From NCBI GenBank assembly GCA_030549335.1, contig JAUKPH010000018.1, positions 4,898,001 through 4,962,000 of the forward strand: a DNA stretch of 64,000 bases, given 5' to 3'. The notes below the pieces were generated by a model, which saw only the letters and a program-made list of their open reading frames with translations, was not told the origin of the DNA and ran no database searches. Position numbers and translations under genes: made by a program. Below, one piece after another: positions 47,017-59,369 of the stretch. Every line of letters begins with the position of its first letter. The stretch's first letter is position 1. The DNA is from Pontederia crassipes. Its lineage: Eukaryota > Streptophyta > Magnoliopsida > Commelinales > Pontederiaceae.

Positions 47017-49600
47017 CTGAAAAAAAATATAGTAAAATAAAAGACCAAAATGATCTCAAAAGCAAAAGCATCTAATGTCAAAATTCATCTTTTGACAAAG
47101 AATATGAAAATGGACTAAAGAAGTGTTGTTAGAGGGGTCTTTTGGTCATCTAGAAAGAGACAAGAAAATTAAACCCTAAGCCCTCTTTTCCTCACTCATT
47201 TCCTCCATTTGTCCTCCTTAACCAACCATTCCCCCCAAACCCTTCCCATTTCTCTTCTTCTTCCTAATTCGGCAGCCACATTTCTCCCACATTGGAGCTT
47301 CACTTGGTGCACTAAAGGCTCATCTTGAAGGAGAGGAAGAAGGGGAGACAACCAATTGGAGAGGAGAGCATCATTTGAGGGGAAATACAGCTAGGAAGGA
47401 GTGCAAGAGAGGCAAGAGCCTCAACCATTGAAGAAGATATCAAGAGAAGAAAGAGGAAGATTGTATTACAAAGGTTTTTGGACAAAACCGTAATTAGGTG
47501 CAACCTCTCCTTAATCCAACTAACACTTGGATTAGGAGTTTCATTTTGATTTTTGAATTGTTGTCACGTGAATGAATCATGTTACAGATGATTGCTTCAT
47601 ATAGATGATGTTTTTGACATTTCTATGAAATTCTTAGGGTTCTTGACACTTGGATGAGATCTTTCCATTTAGCTTCTCATTTAATGTTCTTGATCGTGTT
47701 GTTGTGAATGTTGGCAATCTAGGAACCATTATTGTAGAAAACTATACTAGTGAACCCAAGTTTGAGGAAAAAAAATAGATTGTATTGTGAATGGGAAGAG
47801 AAAACTTAGGAAAATCATGTTTTTCACTTGTTCTGCCCCATCGCTATGGGTAGGTCATAGCGAGGGATCTAAAGCATAAGGAGACAGTGTAAATTGTAGT
47901 GCATGTGTTCTGCCTGTTCCCCACGGATAGACTGTATTTTTGCCATTCAAACTGCAGTGAAGCAATCTAAATTGTAGCCCTCAAGTTCAAAAAGACTAGC
48001 AAACATATTTTGGCCATCTAAACCGTTTTGAGGCCATCTAAATCATTTTCAGACTATCTAAATCATTTTTCATGCTTGCCATAGATCGTAGTGACTGGGG
48101 ATGCTGAATTTATCATAAATTATTTTTATTAAGAAATAATTATGTTTATTTGAAGCTATTATGCTATGTTCAGATTTCATCACATGAATTATTATTACAT
48201 CTCATAGTGTTATTACTATTATGTCTAGATTATGTTATGCTATGATATGCTTCATCCATGTTAAATAAGTTAGTACTTATTATGCTATTATTGAATAATT
48301 GTCATGTTTTGATTGCATATGTTATTGATTGATGCACATAGATTTCGAAAATGCATGTTAAGTCGTAGGACTAAAATCTACCATTGATTGAATGCACATA
48401 TTGTTAGTTAAAATATTGGCCCCCGAGGAATGGAATATGGAATTTACTGATGGTCCAAGAGTGACCGGTCTTGGCCAACCTTTTAATAGTCTCGGGCATC
48501 ACCAAGTACCAACACCATATAGAATGCTAATTAAATTATTTGTTTAATGTTTAATAATCCTAAAATTTGTAAGAAAATCTATGGAATCATGAAATTATTA
48601 GAATAGATTATAGTATAGTTTATGGAGCATTAAAATATTAATGCAATTATTTAACGGCTAGCCATTGAATGATATATTTATTGAGTATTAATTTAGTTCA
48701 TGCAATGGAACTATTGTTATTGAATAGAAATGTAATTGATTATGAACTCGATTGATATGTTTCATTCATACATATACATCTTATTGTTTCATTTCAACCT
48801 ATGGATTATTTTATCGCTTTATTATAAGTTATTATTTTATTTATGAACCTTACATACAACTAATGAGAGGTGAGCCTCCCCTGCATCTGAGCTCATGCAG
48901 CTATGCAGGATTGAGATGGGTCGATGGAGACCTCGTGATGACACGTTGCACATGGTGGTGGTCTTTATTTTGAGTCCTTACCTTATTGTCTACTATGATT
49001 AGGTGTTAGCTAGAGGCTCATGGTCATGGATTTATACTTATGTCATTTAGGATAAGGAACAATTATGGATCATGTGTCATGTTATGAAGAATTTTGAGTC
49101 TTTTTATGTTGTTGGATTGGGCCTTCCATTGTTATTCTATAAGATGATTCCATTATGCTTTATCATGAATTAGGGATTGGTTTATATGTTTTGGAACATT
49201 GAGTCTTTATTATTACTTCACCGTTATATTATAGTATAAATTGCATTTGTTGATTCTACATTATGAATGGACTTATTTGATTGCATATTTTGGCCCTTAG
49301 GTTCCTTTTATGCTTCTCTTTGGATTATACCACACTCGATATTATCTTGGGCTATTGATCCTTGTTGATATCGAGTATTTGTTTTCAACAATTTTATAGT
49401 CTCACAACTTAATGTTTATCATATTGGACTTTAGATTGTATTATAGTATGTTGGGATTTATCGATTGTCTCATATTAATTGTACACTTCCACAAATGTCT
49501 TTATGTGATTGGGCTTTCACCGCTAATTTGAACTTATTTTTCAATGCGATTTTATGGAATTATTAATTGAATTGTGTATTATAGCATCATTCAGGATTTG
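47017..49600. other. Noncoding, possible long gypsy-type LTR sequence
   Basis: The sequence from about 47009 (TGTAATACCCTGA) resembles starts of long plant gypsy LTRs, followed by AAACCCTAAGCCC near 47172 and a pyrimidine-rich leader. The remainder is AT-rich with weak short repeats, for example AGGCCATCTAAA(T/C)C near 48010-48065. No coding domain and no confirmed end were found. The next element inserts after ATTTG at 49600. Confidence 0.4.
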
Positions 49601-50791
49601 TGTTGGAGCAAAGTTTTAATGACATATAAAATTATATTTTGATGATACAAAACTCGAAAAATTAAAGTTAAATATTGAAATAGCTTAAAAAAAGTGACAA
49701 CTTTATGCACTACAATTTGAGTAAATAATTTACTATGGCCTTATTAGATTATGGATGAATGATAAATATGAAAGTTATAGAGAATCGTGTTAGCTATTCA
49801 TAGAATTTAAGATTATCTAATTTGGATAACTGTGCAAAAAGTTATGCTTAAAATAGTATATGTCGGTCAATCTGTCGGTCGAAGCAGAGAAGGCAAGTCG
49901 AGACAATACTGGTCGACTGAATGGAGATGCTGGTCGACCGATTAATGCTAAGCCTGCCTCGATCAATGTCGAGACGATACCTGCGATGTATCAGTCGACT
50001 GATCGGTCGACCGATCAAACACAAAACTGAAGAAATCGTGCAACGATCACATAGACCGATCCATATGTGCGATCGATCGATCTCCGAGTCAAATGAACAG
50101 TGACGACTAAATTTGAATGAGGAAAATGTGGAAAAAAATTTTGAACTAATTTTTTAGACATTAAAGCCTATAAAAAGAGTGTCAAAGCCAAAAGCAAAGA
50201 CATTCATCCACTCATTAAAGAAAAACTTCAAGTTATCAAAAGAAGACATTTTCCTTGAAGTTTTCATTTTAAAATTTTCTCTTCTTTCTCTCTTCTCTTC
50301 TTATGAGCATAACATTTGTAAAAGAGAAAAATATTTTGTTCACAAAAATTGAGAGAGCTCATGTGTAAAAGAGGCTCCAGACTTATCTCTTCAGTGAAGC
50401 GAAAGAAAAGATTAGTTTCATTGGAGGAGAGGTGTGCCTTACCTCTCGAAGCGGAGAAAAGGCGATGGTGTAAAGGGCTCTTCTTCTTTGCCTCATTTGA
50501 AACAAAGGAAGAGTTATAGTGAAAGTTTTTATGATCTCGAGGTCGAGAAATCAGAGCGGGAACGTAGACCAAGGTGTGGCCGAACCTCGTTAACAACCAC
50601 CGTGTCATTTGTGTTTGATTTATCTCTCCCTCTTTTTCTCATATTATGATGCATGTGATGTGATTTGATTTGTGTTGATTTAAAGATTGTTGAATTGATT
50701 ATAAGTTTCTGCGATGATTTTCATGAAATCGATACTTTTGTTTTAAACACCTATTCACCCCGCCCCTCTTGGTGATCTTTGGGATCCAACA
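49601..50791 (+). repeat. 5' LTR of the SIRE-like element
   Basis: This 1191-bp LTR begins TGTTGGAGCAAAGTTTTAAT and ends GGGATCCAACA. ATTTG precedes it. Conserved blocks with the other two copies include AAAAACTTCAAGTTATCAAA near 50221 and GGAGAGGTGTGCCTTACCTC near 50425. Confidence 0.93.
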
Positions 50792-50792
50792 A

Positions 50793-50806
50793 TTGGTATT
50801 AAAGCG
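50793..50806 (+). promoter_or_regulatory. Primer binding site
   Basis: TTGGTATTAAAGCG lies one base after the LTR and resembles the TTGGTATCAGAGCG initiator tRNA-Met site. Confidence 0.8.
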
Positions 50807-50897
50807 GTTGCTCTTCTTTAAAAATCTAATCATTTTTAAATCTAATCTCTTTACTATTTAATCGTATTGTTTTAAGATTGAACCATCTTTAGAGCTA

Positions 50898-52413
50898 TGG
50901 CATCACGTGGATTTAGTTTTTCCGAAGGACAATCAATTAGTCGTCCTCCTCTTTTAACTACATCAAATTTTGCATATTGAAAAATTAGAATTCAAGCATA
51001 CATTTATTCTATTGATATTGACATGTGGGACATTGTTGAAAACGATTATTACTTTAAAAAATTACCTACATATTCTATCAAAAGAGAAATCTTTTTTCTC
51101 AAAACTTGACTGGAAAGCCAAAAATATTTTTTTTATTGTGCTTTGAATTCAACGGAGTTTAATCGAATTTCAAGTTGTGAAAGTGCAGCTGAGATTTGAG
51201 AGAATTATTGTTACGTATGAGGGAATGGATAAAGTTAAGGAATCTAGATTAAATATTTTAAATCACTAATATGATTATTTCAAAATGCATGATAATAAAA
51301 CCATAAATGATCTGGTTGCATGATTTAACGACATCTTGAATGGCTTAGCCTCCTAAAGCGAGCCAAGAACTTACCCCCAAAAAGTGAAAGTTTCTCATGT
51401 CTCTTTCCTCCAAGTGGCATACAAAAAGAATCGTGATTGAAAAAAATGACTTGAACAAGTTAGATTTTGATTATCTAATTGGTTCACTTCTAATCTATGA
51501 GATCTCAATCTAAGAAGATCAAGAATAAAAAGTCCCCAAGAAATAAACATTGGCATTGAAAGCAAATCCAAAAGAAGAAGACTCAAGTGAAGATGAAGTG
51601 GATGAAAAGAAACTCGCATACTACATAAGAAAATTAGATAAGTATCTCAGGTTGGTAAAGAAGAAAAAGAAGAATGAGAAACCAACAAGAAGATCATACA
51701 AACAACACAAAGAAGAGATATCTCAAAAAGGGAAAAAAAATATGAAGAGTCAAATGAAACAAGTGACTCATCAAGCTCTTCTAGTGACGAAGCATACCTA
51801 TGCTTAATAGAACATAATGATGAGGTAATTTCTAGTCTTTCAAACTAAAATTTTGACTCATCGAGCTCCTCCGAAGAAAACCTTTCTTTAGATGTAAATT
51901 AAGAATTTTCATCCCTTATAAAAAGATATATTTTCACTTAACATGAGATTGAAAAATTAAAAGAAGAAAAGGATACATGTTTTATGGAAAATGAAAACCT
52001 GAAAAATGAAATTGAAACTTTGTAAATTACATGTGCATGTGAAATTGTAAAACTACCATGTTCATTAGAAAAAGTAAAACAAGAAAATACTTTTTTTGAA
52101 AAATACACAAAATAACGAAAAGACTATTTCTCATATAACGAAAAATAATCTTAGGAATCATTTTGGACATAAAAACTCTTATGGGAAATCTAATCATTCC
52201 TACGACACAAAATCACATTTTAAATGTTTTACATGTGGAGCTTATGGTCATTACACATATCAATGCAAAATAAAAAAATCTTCACAACATGCAATGATAT
52301 GGGCTCCAAAAGAAACCATTACTAACAAAGGAAAGGACGAATGGAAATATGAAAGAACAAAGGTTATGGTAAAAGTATCATTAGGTATACTCTTGAATTT
52401 TTTTAAGTGTTAA
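50898..52413 (+). pseudogene. SIRE-like gag pseudogene
   Basis: The start is MASRGFSFSEGQSISRPPLL at 50898, then a stop replacing the expected Trp in the (Y/W)WKIR motif, and AYIYSIDIDMWDIVEN. Frameshifted pieces follow: LDFDYLIGSLL (near 51463), ALKANPKEEDSSED (51550-51807), and a final piece with CFTCGAYGHYTYQC, an intact CCHC knuckle at 52225-52266, ending at 52413. The frame stops before any protease. The pattern matches SIRE-type copia gag. Confidence 0.85.
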
Positions 52414-53017
52414 GCCTACTTTTTATTTCTCTCAAAATTTCAAAATCACCATTTCTTTTGAAAGAAAAAAGAAGCATATAAAATAGAAAAAAAATTGGTC
52501 ATAGTGATAAGGGGAGCATGTTAAAATCTTCCAACCTTATTTTGACATCATTGTTGTATCAAAGATTTATGCAATATTTTGATTCTTAATACATTTTTTC
52601 TTGAAACATGTGGCTTTCATAACCTATAGATCAATTCGATTTCATTTTAATAGTTATAAAATTAAGGGGAGCTATTTTTTATATTTTATAATTCTTTATT
52701 ATGTAATACTTTACATATTTATGACAAAAGGGGAGAATAAATTTTTCTAAAAGACAAAGGGAGAATTACATATGGTTTCTTATGTGCTTCCCACTTTTTG
52801 ATGAAACAAAAAGGGGAGAAATATATGAGAAATATGATATGAATATAACTCTATATGAAGAGTGCCTTACAATTAGTACTTATGTAAATATCTATCATTG
52901 TAACGAAAGCTAAGTTTTAGGGGGAGGGTAAAATTAATTTTACAAGATTTTACAACTTTTTTGCAACTTATATATTTTTTATATTTCTCGATTTGTCTTC
53001 ATAAAAAAGGGGAAGAT
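52414..53017 (+). promoter_or_regulatory. 3' tail with repeated polypurine-like tracts
   Basis: AAGGGGAG-like tracts occur near 52509, 52664, 52727, 52761, 52808 and 52919. The last, AAAAAAGGGGAAGAT at about 53003-53017, directly abuts the 3' LTR and is the probable polypurine tract. No coding domain lies between gag and the LTR. Confidence 0.75.
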
Positions 53018-54015
53018 TGTTTGGGCAAAATTTTAATGAAATATGAAATTATATTTTAATGATACAAACATTGAAAGATTAAAGTCAAATGCTGAAAAAG
53101 TTTAAAGAAAAATGGACAACTTTATGCACTATATTTTGAGTAAATAATTGACTAGGGTCTTATTAGATTATGGATAAATGATAAATATCAAGTAGAGAAT
53201 CTTGTTACCTATTCATAGAATCCAAGATTATTTAATTTGGATAACTGTGCAAAATGTTATGCTCAAAATAGTGCAGGTCGGTCAACCCGTCGATCGAAGC
53301 AAAAAAGGCCGGTTGAGATGCCGGTTGACTGATTATTGCTGAGCCTGCCCCGGTTGACATTAAGACGACACTGGTCGATATACTGGTCGACAGACCGGTC
53401 GACCAATTAAGCGCAGAAGTTGAAGAAATCGTGCAACGGTCACATAGACCAATCGACCAGTCCAGATGTGCGGTCGACCGGCCTCCGGGTCAAATGAACA
53501 AAAATGGCTAAATTGGTGAGTAAAATGTGAAAAAAAAAATCTGGACAAATTTTTTACACATTAAAGCCTATAAAAGAAGCGACAAAGCTAGAAGCAAAGG
53601 CATCCATCCACTCATTAAAGAAAAATTTCAAGTTATCAAAAGAAGATTTTTTCCTTGAAGTTTTCATTTTAAAATTTTATCTTCTTTCTCTCTTCTCTTC
53701 TTGTGAGCATATTATTGTAAAAGAAAGAAACATTCTATTTAGAAAATCTGATAGAGCTACCGTGTAAAAGAGGTTTCATATCTTACCTCTTTAGCAAGAA
53801 AAAAGATTAGCTTCATTGGAGGAGAGGTGTGTCTTACCTCTCGAAGCGGAGAAAATGCGATGTTGTAAAGAGCTTTTCTTCCTTGCCCCATTTGGAACAA
53901 AGAAAGAGTTCTAGTGGAATCTCCGACAGTGTCGAGATTGAGAAGTCGGAGCGGGGATGTAGGTCAAGGTGTGGCCGAACCTCGTCAACAATCACCGTGT
54001 CATTTGTGTTTGATT
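53018..54015 (+). repeat. 3' LTR of the SIRE-like element, truncated
   Basis: It starts TGTTTGGGCAAAATTTTAAT and follows the 5' LTR to GTCATTTGTGTTTGATT (about 54015), where sequence switches to CAACAATCACCTCGTC repeats. The last roughly 190 bp of the LTR are absent. Confidence 0.88.
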
Positions 54016-55333
54016 CAACAATCACCTCGTCAACAACCTCGTCATCGTTATCCGAGTAGTATTATTCTTCGAATGCATCGTGTTCCTCATCTCTATTTAA
54101 ATTAATGACACTCCGAAACTTTTCTTCCAGTGCCATTTAATCAAATTTATGGGAAACATCTAACAAGTAACCTCGATCTATAAAGACCAAAATCCAACTA
54201 CTAGCATTCTTTTTTGGATCGAGATGCATTCTTAATCCCAATAAGAGTGGACTTCTTAGGGACTGTTTCTTGCATTACTGATTTAATTAACTAGTAATTT
54301 ATATCACATTATCATTTGTTAAATCGATAATATCACATTATAGTATCCAGTATGTAGTAATAATATAAATAATAATAAAAATAATTAAAGAACGAATTGG
54401 CAAAGTTCCCCTAAAAATTATTTTAGATTTTAATCACATATTATTATAAATAAACAAAGTAAAACAATAGAAAAGTGAATATAGATAAAAGAAATATGAG
54501 GCAAAATGAAGAGTTATTTGGTAAAAGAAATAATAAAAAAGATAAAGTTGAATGTAATTTATTTATTAATATAATATTTAAAACTAAGAATTTGATTGAA
54601 TGAATATTTTTCTCAAAATGCATTTTAATCAATTAGTAATATATAAAGTCACATCTTCTATGTGCTATATATATTACCAGTGAGGTGGTAATCAAGATTA
54701 ATATAGTAATTAAAATCATCGGTAATCAATCGTGTCAAACGAGGTAATATGGTGGACCTTGAAAATTATAAATAAAAGAATAAAAAATTTATCTGAATTA
54801 CCTCATACCAAATGGCCATGAGCTTCCTTTTTACAATTGAAAAAAAAAAGATGTGTGTGGTCAAGGTGTAAACCAGAAAAAAAATTTAAAACTCTAAAAC
54901 CTAAAAAATCAATCTCACCTAAGCCAAGATTAATATCCAGAAAGTTTTTAAATTTATAAAAATCAACCCCTTGGAGACCATGATTAAAATTATATATATT
55001 AAATACTTATAGTATATAAAATTAATCGATAAATATAATATTTATCCAATTATATATATAATTTATATAAATAATAGTATTACAATATGTAATATGTGAT
55101 GGACATCAATTTACAAAATAAATCACCTCTTAATATTATCAATCTTTTTCATAATATAAAAATATAAAATTCTAACTAAAAAACTAATAAGATTCTTTTA
55201 TTTTTTAAAAACATTAATAAAAATATAGCATATTATTTCAAAAAAATCCACCTAACTCCTATCACTTTCACCCCTAATTCTCATAAAAAAAAATAATATC
55301 TAAAATGAGTTTCGATGAAGATTCATTATTCAA
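54016..55333. other. AT-rich intergenic stretch
   Basis: No gene was recognised. A short CAACAA(T/C)C(A/T)CCTCGTCA repeat opens it. Weak inverted similarity between about 54255 (GACTGTTTCTTGCATTACTGATT) and 54735 might be an old MITE; the ends and duplication are unclear. It ends with CAA (55331-55333), the target duplication of the next element. Confidence 0.5.
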
Positions 55334-55700
55334 CACTACAATGATTTTTTACTTTGGTGACGTCCGACAAACATCACTCATACTTGATTAAACGTTTCCA
55401 AAACTCTTTTGGGACGTTTATTAAACGTCGGCTTCAGACGTCACCGTAACTGAGTCATAGAAAGTATTTATGACGCATATTATTTAGACGTCGCTGAAAA
55501 TTTAAACGTCACAAAAACTTAGATCTTTCATGACGTTTAACCGTCCCCAAATAACATGTTAAGATGACGTTTTAAGTGTCACCAAAAGTCAATTGTACCC
55601 TTTCAAAGTTATTTCAGACGTCACGAAAGATAAATTACTAATTATATTTAAACGTCATGGAAAATTTTTTGTGACATATAATAAACGTCACTAATATGAT
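55334..55700. repeat. Left subterminal region of the 4.0-kb CACTA
   Basis: ACGTC(A/G) or TGACGTTTA words occur more than ten times in both orientations, for example near 55361, 55419, 55438, 55489, 55508, 55530, 55618 and 55653. Confidence 0.9.
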
Positions 55701-55771
55701 AAAATGAGTAACATTCATATTTATATATTAATATATGAATCTAGTACGATTATTTCATGGCACACAAGAAC

Positions 55772-55911
55772 AACTACTCAAGGTCCTTAATAATTGCATT
55801 AATAATTATAACTACTCAAAGTCCTTAATAATTGCATTAATAGTTATAACTACTCAAGGTCCTTAATAAGAACAACTACTCAAGGTCCTTAATAGTTGCA
55901 TTAAGAAGCAA
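55772..55911. repeat. 38-bp tandem repeat, about 4 copies
   Basis: The unit AACTACTCAA(G/A)GTCCTTAATA begins at 55772, 55810, 55848 and 55874; the first periods are 38 bp and the last unit is separated by only 26 bp. Confidence 0.93.
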
Positions 55912-56881
55912 ATTAGTCAAAATATGATAAAGTTTCAGAATATTAGAACTAAAAATCAAAAGTTTCACATGAAACATCTTTGGAACTTGGAAGTATCTAT
56001 CTCCCATCACATGTACATATATGCATTTGAGTATTTGACACAAGCACAGAATCACCTTGTCCCACATGACGCATCACAGCACAAATTAACTTGTACAGAC
56101 TATGAGAGAAAAAAAAAACATCTATGCCAAGTGCCAACACGTCCAAGCAAACAACAACAACCCAATATCTCCATATCCTGATGAACTTGGCAAAAAAAAG
56201 TAATAACAAAGGAGAAAGTAATCAATTGCAAAGGTGCTCACAATATTATGCAAAGCGATAAATTCAATGCAAAAGTAATCATCCTTCATTTAAAAAACAG
56301 ATCAAGAGGCAAATGACTTCAGTGCTCAGCGCTCAAGAGGCAAATGGACAATGACTTCTGTACCTGTTAGCAAAATCTTGGTCAGTCACACAACTACAAT
56401 ATGCAACTATGTTGATCTCCTAGTGGTACTACTACTACTACCGAATTTTGAAGTAAGAAACAGGAAGCCAATTAAGCTTAAAATGAAAGCATAAAATTTA
56501 CATTAACATGTTGACATACATCATCAATGAAATGCAAGCCAGAACACACTTCCCCATTTGCAAAAAATCTGTTTCCAATACTTTCAAGGACCCTATGTCA
56601 TAAAACATAATCCAGAATGGTGGATAATATGATTGAGAATCAAAACATTGGAGAAGAGTCGGATCAAACACATGATACATATATAGAAATAAGAGGCCAA
56701 TCCGACTAATCAGATTACTCGATGCAGTACAGAAAACAAATAGCAGTTCCAGTGACTTGGCAGAAACAACAAAATAAGAATACGAGTAAACTGGAAGACC
56801 CATCATATTGCAGAAGATATGTGCCACAATTGGAGATACTAGGTTCCCTGTTTACAGCAGGATACATGTATACACTTCAGC

Positions 56882-57442
56882 TTATACAACTATTACAGCC
56901 CACAATGCCACAAGTTTTATCATTGACATTACTATAAATGAGAATTTGGACAGTTTGCACCCAGAATAAAATTCTTTCTGGGAGTCAGCTTTTAGCCCAT
57001 CTAAAAAATTTGACGAGATATTAAAATTGTCTCCATCACATGTGTCTTCAGCTTGGTTGTCAACAAAAGCATCCGCATCTTCAAGTATCTCATTAAGTTC
57101 ATCCACGTCATCACCCTGATCCATGTCATCGTCCTCAATGTTAGGTCTACTTTCCCATTCTCTATATAATTGATTACTTTCATCTATTGGAGGCAATTTG
57201 ATGGTTGGATCTTCCCCATGATAAATCCAACACTTGTAGGACATATCTATACCATCTACAAGCAAGTGTGCCTTTATCACAACAATGAAGTGTAATTCAG
57301 AATTCAAGCACTTCCTACATGGGCATCTTAAATCAGTGATCATTCCATACTTGCGTATCAAATATGCAATAAAATTCTCCACACCACACATGTACTCATT
57401 AGACTGGATGTCAAGTGTCATCCAACTTTTATCCATATGCAC
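56882..57442 (-). pseudogene. TNP2-like CACTA transposase, N-terminal fragment
   Basis: Starting at 57442, MHMDKSWMTLDIQSNEYMCG is followed by VENFIAYL, the zinc residues LRCPCRKCLN, and HLLVDGIDMSYKCWIYHGE. This is the transposase-associated domain that opens TNP2 proteins. An acidic linker follows (about residues 85-150), then LKADSQKEFYSGCKLSKFSF, which matches the start of the conserved TNP2 core, after which similarity is lost. About 186 residues remain of a protein usually over 700. Its frame is open, so a truncated protein could be made; binding without catalysis is inference. Confidence 0.88.
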
Positions 57443-58726
57443 TTACCTAATACAATATTATAGATTAAACTTAGCTAAACAAAAAACATCATATGAATGG
57501 TTAAGGCATTCTGCAACTTGAATGAAAGAGATAGACCACATCTATCTTCAGAACAAAAATATAGATCATGGTTGTTTATCTATTTTCATAACAAAACTAT
57601 ACAAGTGATACTGCAAGTTGAAATAGGAGTTGTTTCCATGTGGGTTTCTTTGATCTACAGAATATAAATAAAATAATCTAAGAAATGTTAGCACAATGCC
57701 TTTAGACATGAGTCCTTACGCTTCATGACAGGAACTTTTTTGCAGTTGTTGTAGCTCCATCCAATTTTAAATGATAACATCATAACACAATTATTATAGT
57801 AGTTTCAGATTCAAAATGTTGATGATTTTTCTTTGAGAATGTGAAATGTTGATGATACATTGTCATGGAACTTTGAGTTAACAAATAGAGCGATACAAGC
57901 TCACTTTACACAATTGTAAGATTATGGTTGTACCAATTTCAGTAGGTTGCAATAAAACAAAGCTCAGAATTTAGTTTTTTTTTAAGAAGTGAAAGGATAG
58001 CTAAGAATTTAGCAATTATTTCGGCATTTAAATGAGAACTAGAGTTATAAACCAATGTTGCTGCAGTTATGGGGAAATGAGATGCATGTTAACTATTTTG
58101 ATGATCATTTAGTCCAACTACATTGATTCATACATACTTGACAACTTATCAATATCAAATTTTAGTTAAGACTCATGATGCATATGATTCAACTTTTAGG
58201 GATTTCAACAGAAAAGCCAAAGAAAATAGGAAATCTAGATGTATGATTCAGTTGTTCACATCGATAGCAAACCGATAAGATTAAATGAACTTACGGAATT
58301 AAGTGCAGATTGACAATTCTGAAAGCGAACAAATTTTTCATCGCTGTTGCGACCTTACAGAAGAGGAAGTCGAAATTGGCGTTACCACCAACAAGTACAG
58401 ATCGGGAAAGAATAAAAGAAAAAAATAGCGATTAAATCTGCCTCATTCAAAGACATACACAGAAAAGAAAAGAAGCATCCAAATAATATGATTACCTATG
58501 AGCAGATTCAGGTGCCGATGGTGATGGAAAAAGAAAGGGATCCACTACTCGACAGGGATGGCGAGAGATCAGAGATGAGATTGAAGAGGAAGGGAGTGAT
58601 TGGTAGACCGACGCTATGGATCACGTCCTCTTTACTTGCTGACGGGCAGATCCACCCACAAGCAGTGAGTGGTGCGGCGACGAGCAAATCACCTCGCAAC
58701 GAGCAGATGGCGAAGCGATGAGCAAA

Positions 58727-59120
58727 TCATCTCTCGTTCTGGGTGAGCTCCTTCAAGGAGGGCACACTGTCCCCAGGAAGCCCGAGCGACGATGCGAACT
58801 CGCGTAGCTCCTAGCAGAGCTCCTCATTGGTCTTCTGGGCCCCCGACGGCCTCCCCTTGTTGCTGCAATGACGCAAACAACAAAGGGATCGAGACACTAA
58901 AATCTTGAGGAGCGGAAGAAGAGAACTTGAGCCGAACGATGAGGTTTACCTGGGTCCCTGGATGGAAAAGGGCGGCGGGGGTCTCCGGCGAGGATGGGGG
59001 AGGAGGAGGAGAAGGAGATGAAGGGGCCGGCGAATGTCGCCGCCGGGGATTCGGAGTAGGACACTGGAGATGGCGTCGCTCTATCGGAGATGAGAAATGG
59101 AAGCAGAGTGATTTAGGGCA
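58727..59120 (-). pseudogene. Captured two-exon host-gene fragment in CACTA
   Basis: On the minus strand a Pro/Leu/Arg-rich leader (for example DIRRPLHLLLLLLPHPRRR, about 59080-58980) ends at 58950 with a GT donor. An 87-bp intron (58863-58949) ends GTCATTGCAG. The frame continues from 58862 as NKGRPSGAQKTNEEL, an in-frame stop, then ELREFASSLGLPGDSVPSLK. The GC content and targeting-peptide look are unlike the rest of the element. The second block resembles a conserved segment in plant plastid CBM48 (PTST/FLO6-type) starch proteins, but that identity is tentative. Retention of a spliceable intron points to DNA-level capture. Confidence 0.55.
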
Positions 59121-59234
59121 TCTAGGGCATGAGAGATAGCATTGATTTAGGAATGGAAGCAGAGAGATTTCATCCTACCACTGAGATGCTTTTAGCTTTT
59201 TTAGATTGGATCCAATTGTTTAACTATTTTGTAA

Positions 59235-59366
59235 TTGTTTATATTGTCATAAACGTCACTAATATATTTTAGTTAGTGACATTTGTTACATGTCACCAAA
59301 AATTCTAATTTTTTATGACGTTTCCATTTTATTTAAACGTCACCTAAGCTAAAAATTAGTGTAGTG
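59235..59366. repeat. Right subterminal region of the 4.0-kb CACTA
   Basis: AAACGTCAC(T/C), TAGTGACATTT, ATGACGTTT motifs recur in both orientations up to the GTAGTG terminus at 59366. Confidence 0.88.
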
Positions 59367-59369
59367 CAA

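Larger units (their letters stand above)
49601..54015 (+). mobile_element. SIRE-like non-autonomous copia element (gag only)
   Basis: A complete 5' LTR (49601-50791), a primer site, a degenerate gag with an intact zinc knuckle, a noncoding tail with repeated GGGGAG purine tracts, and a truncated 3' LTR (from 53018). No pol was found. The 3' LTR stops matching near 54015, about 190 bp short, so the right flank is lost. It belongs to the same LTR family as the solo LTR at 44190-45416. Confidence 0.88.
55334..59366 (-). mobile_element. 4.0-kb CACTA transposon with TNP2 fragment and probable captured gene
   Basis: The ends are CACTACAATGATTTTTTACT (55334) and, on the minus strand, CACTACACTAATTTTTAGCT, flanked by a 3-bp duplication CAA (55331-55333 and 59367-59369). 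Both arms carry ACGTCA(C/T) subterminal motifs. Inside, on the minus strand, are a two-exon host-gene-like fragment near the 59-kb end and a truncated TNP2 N-terminus at 56882-57442. The transposase catalytic region is missing, so it is non-autonomous. Confidence 0.95.

Noticed and set aside
54250..54760. Possible old Tourist/hAT-like MITE
   Set aside because: Only loose inverted similarity of the ends, and no target duplication could be confirmed.
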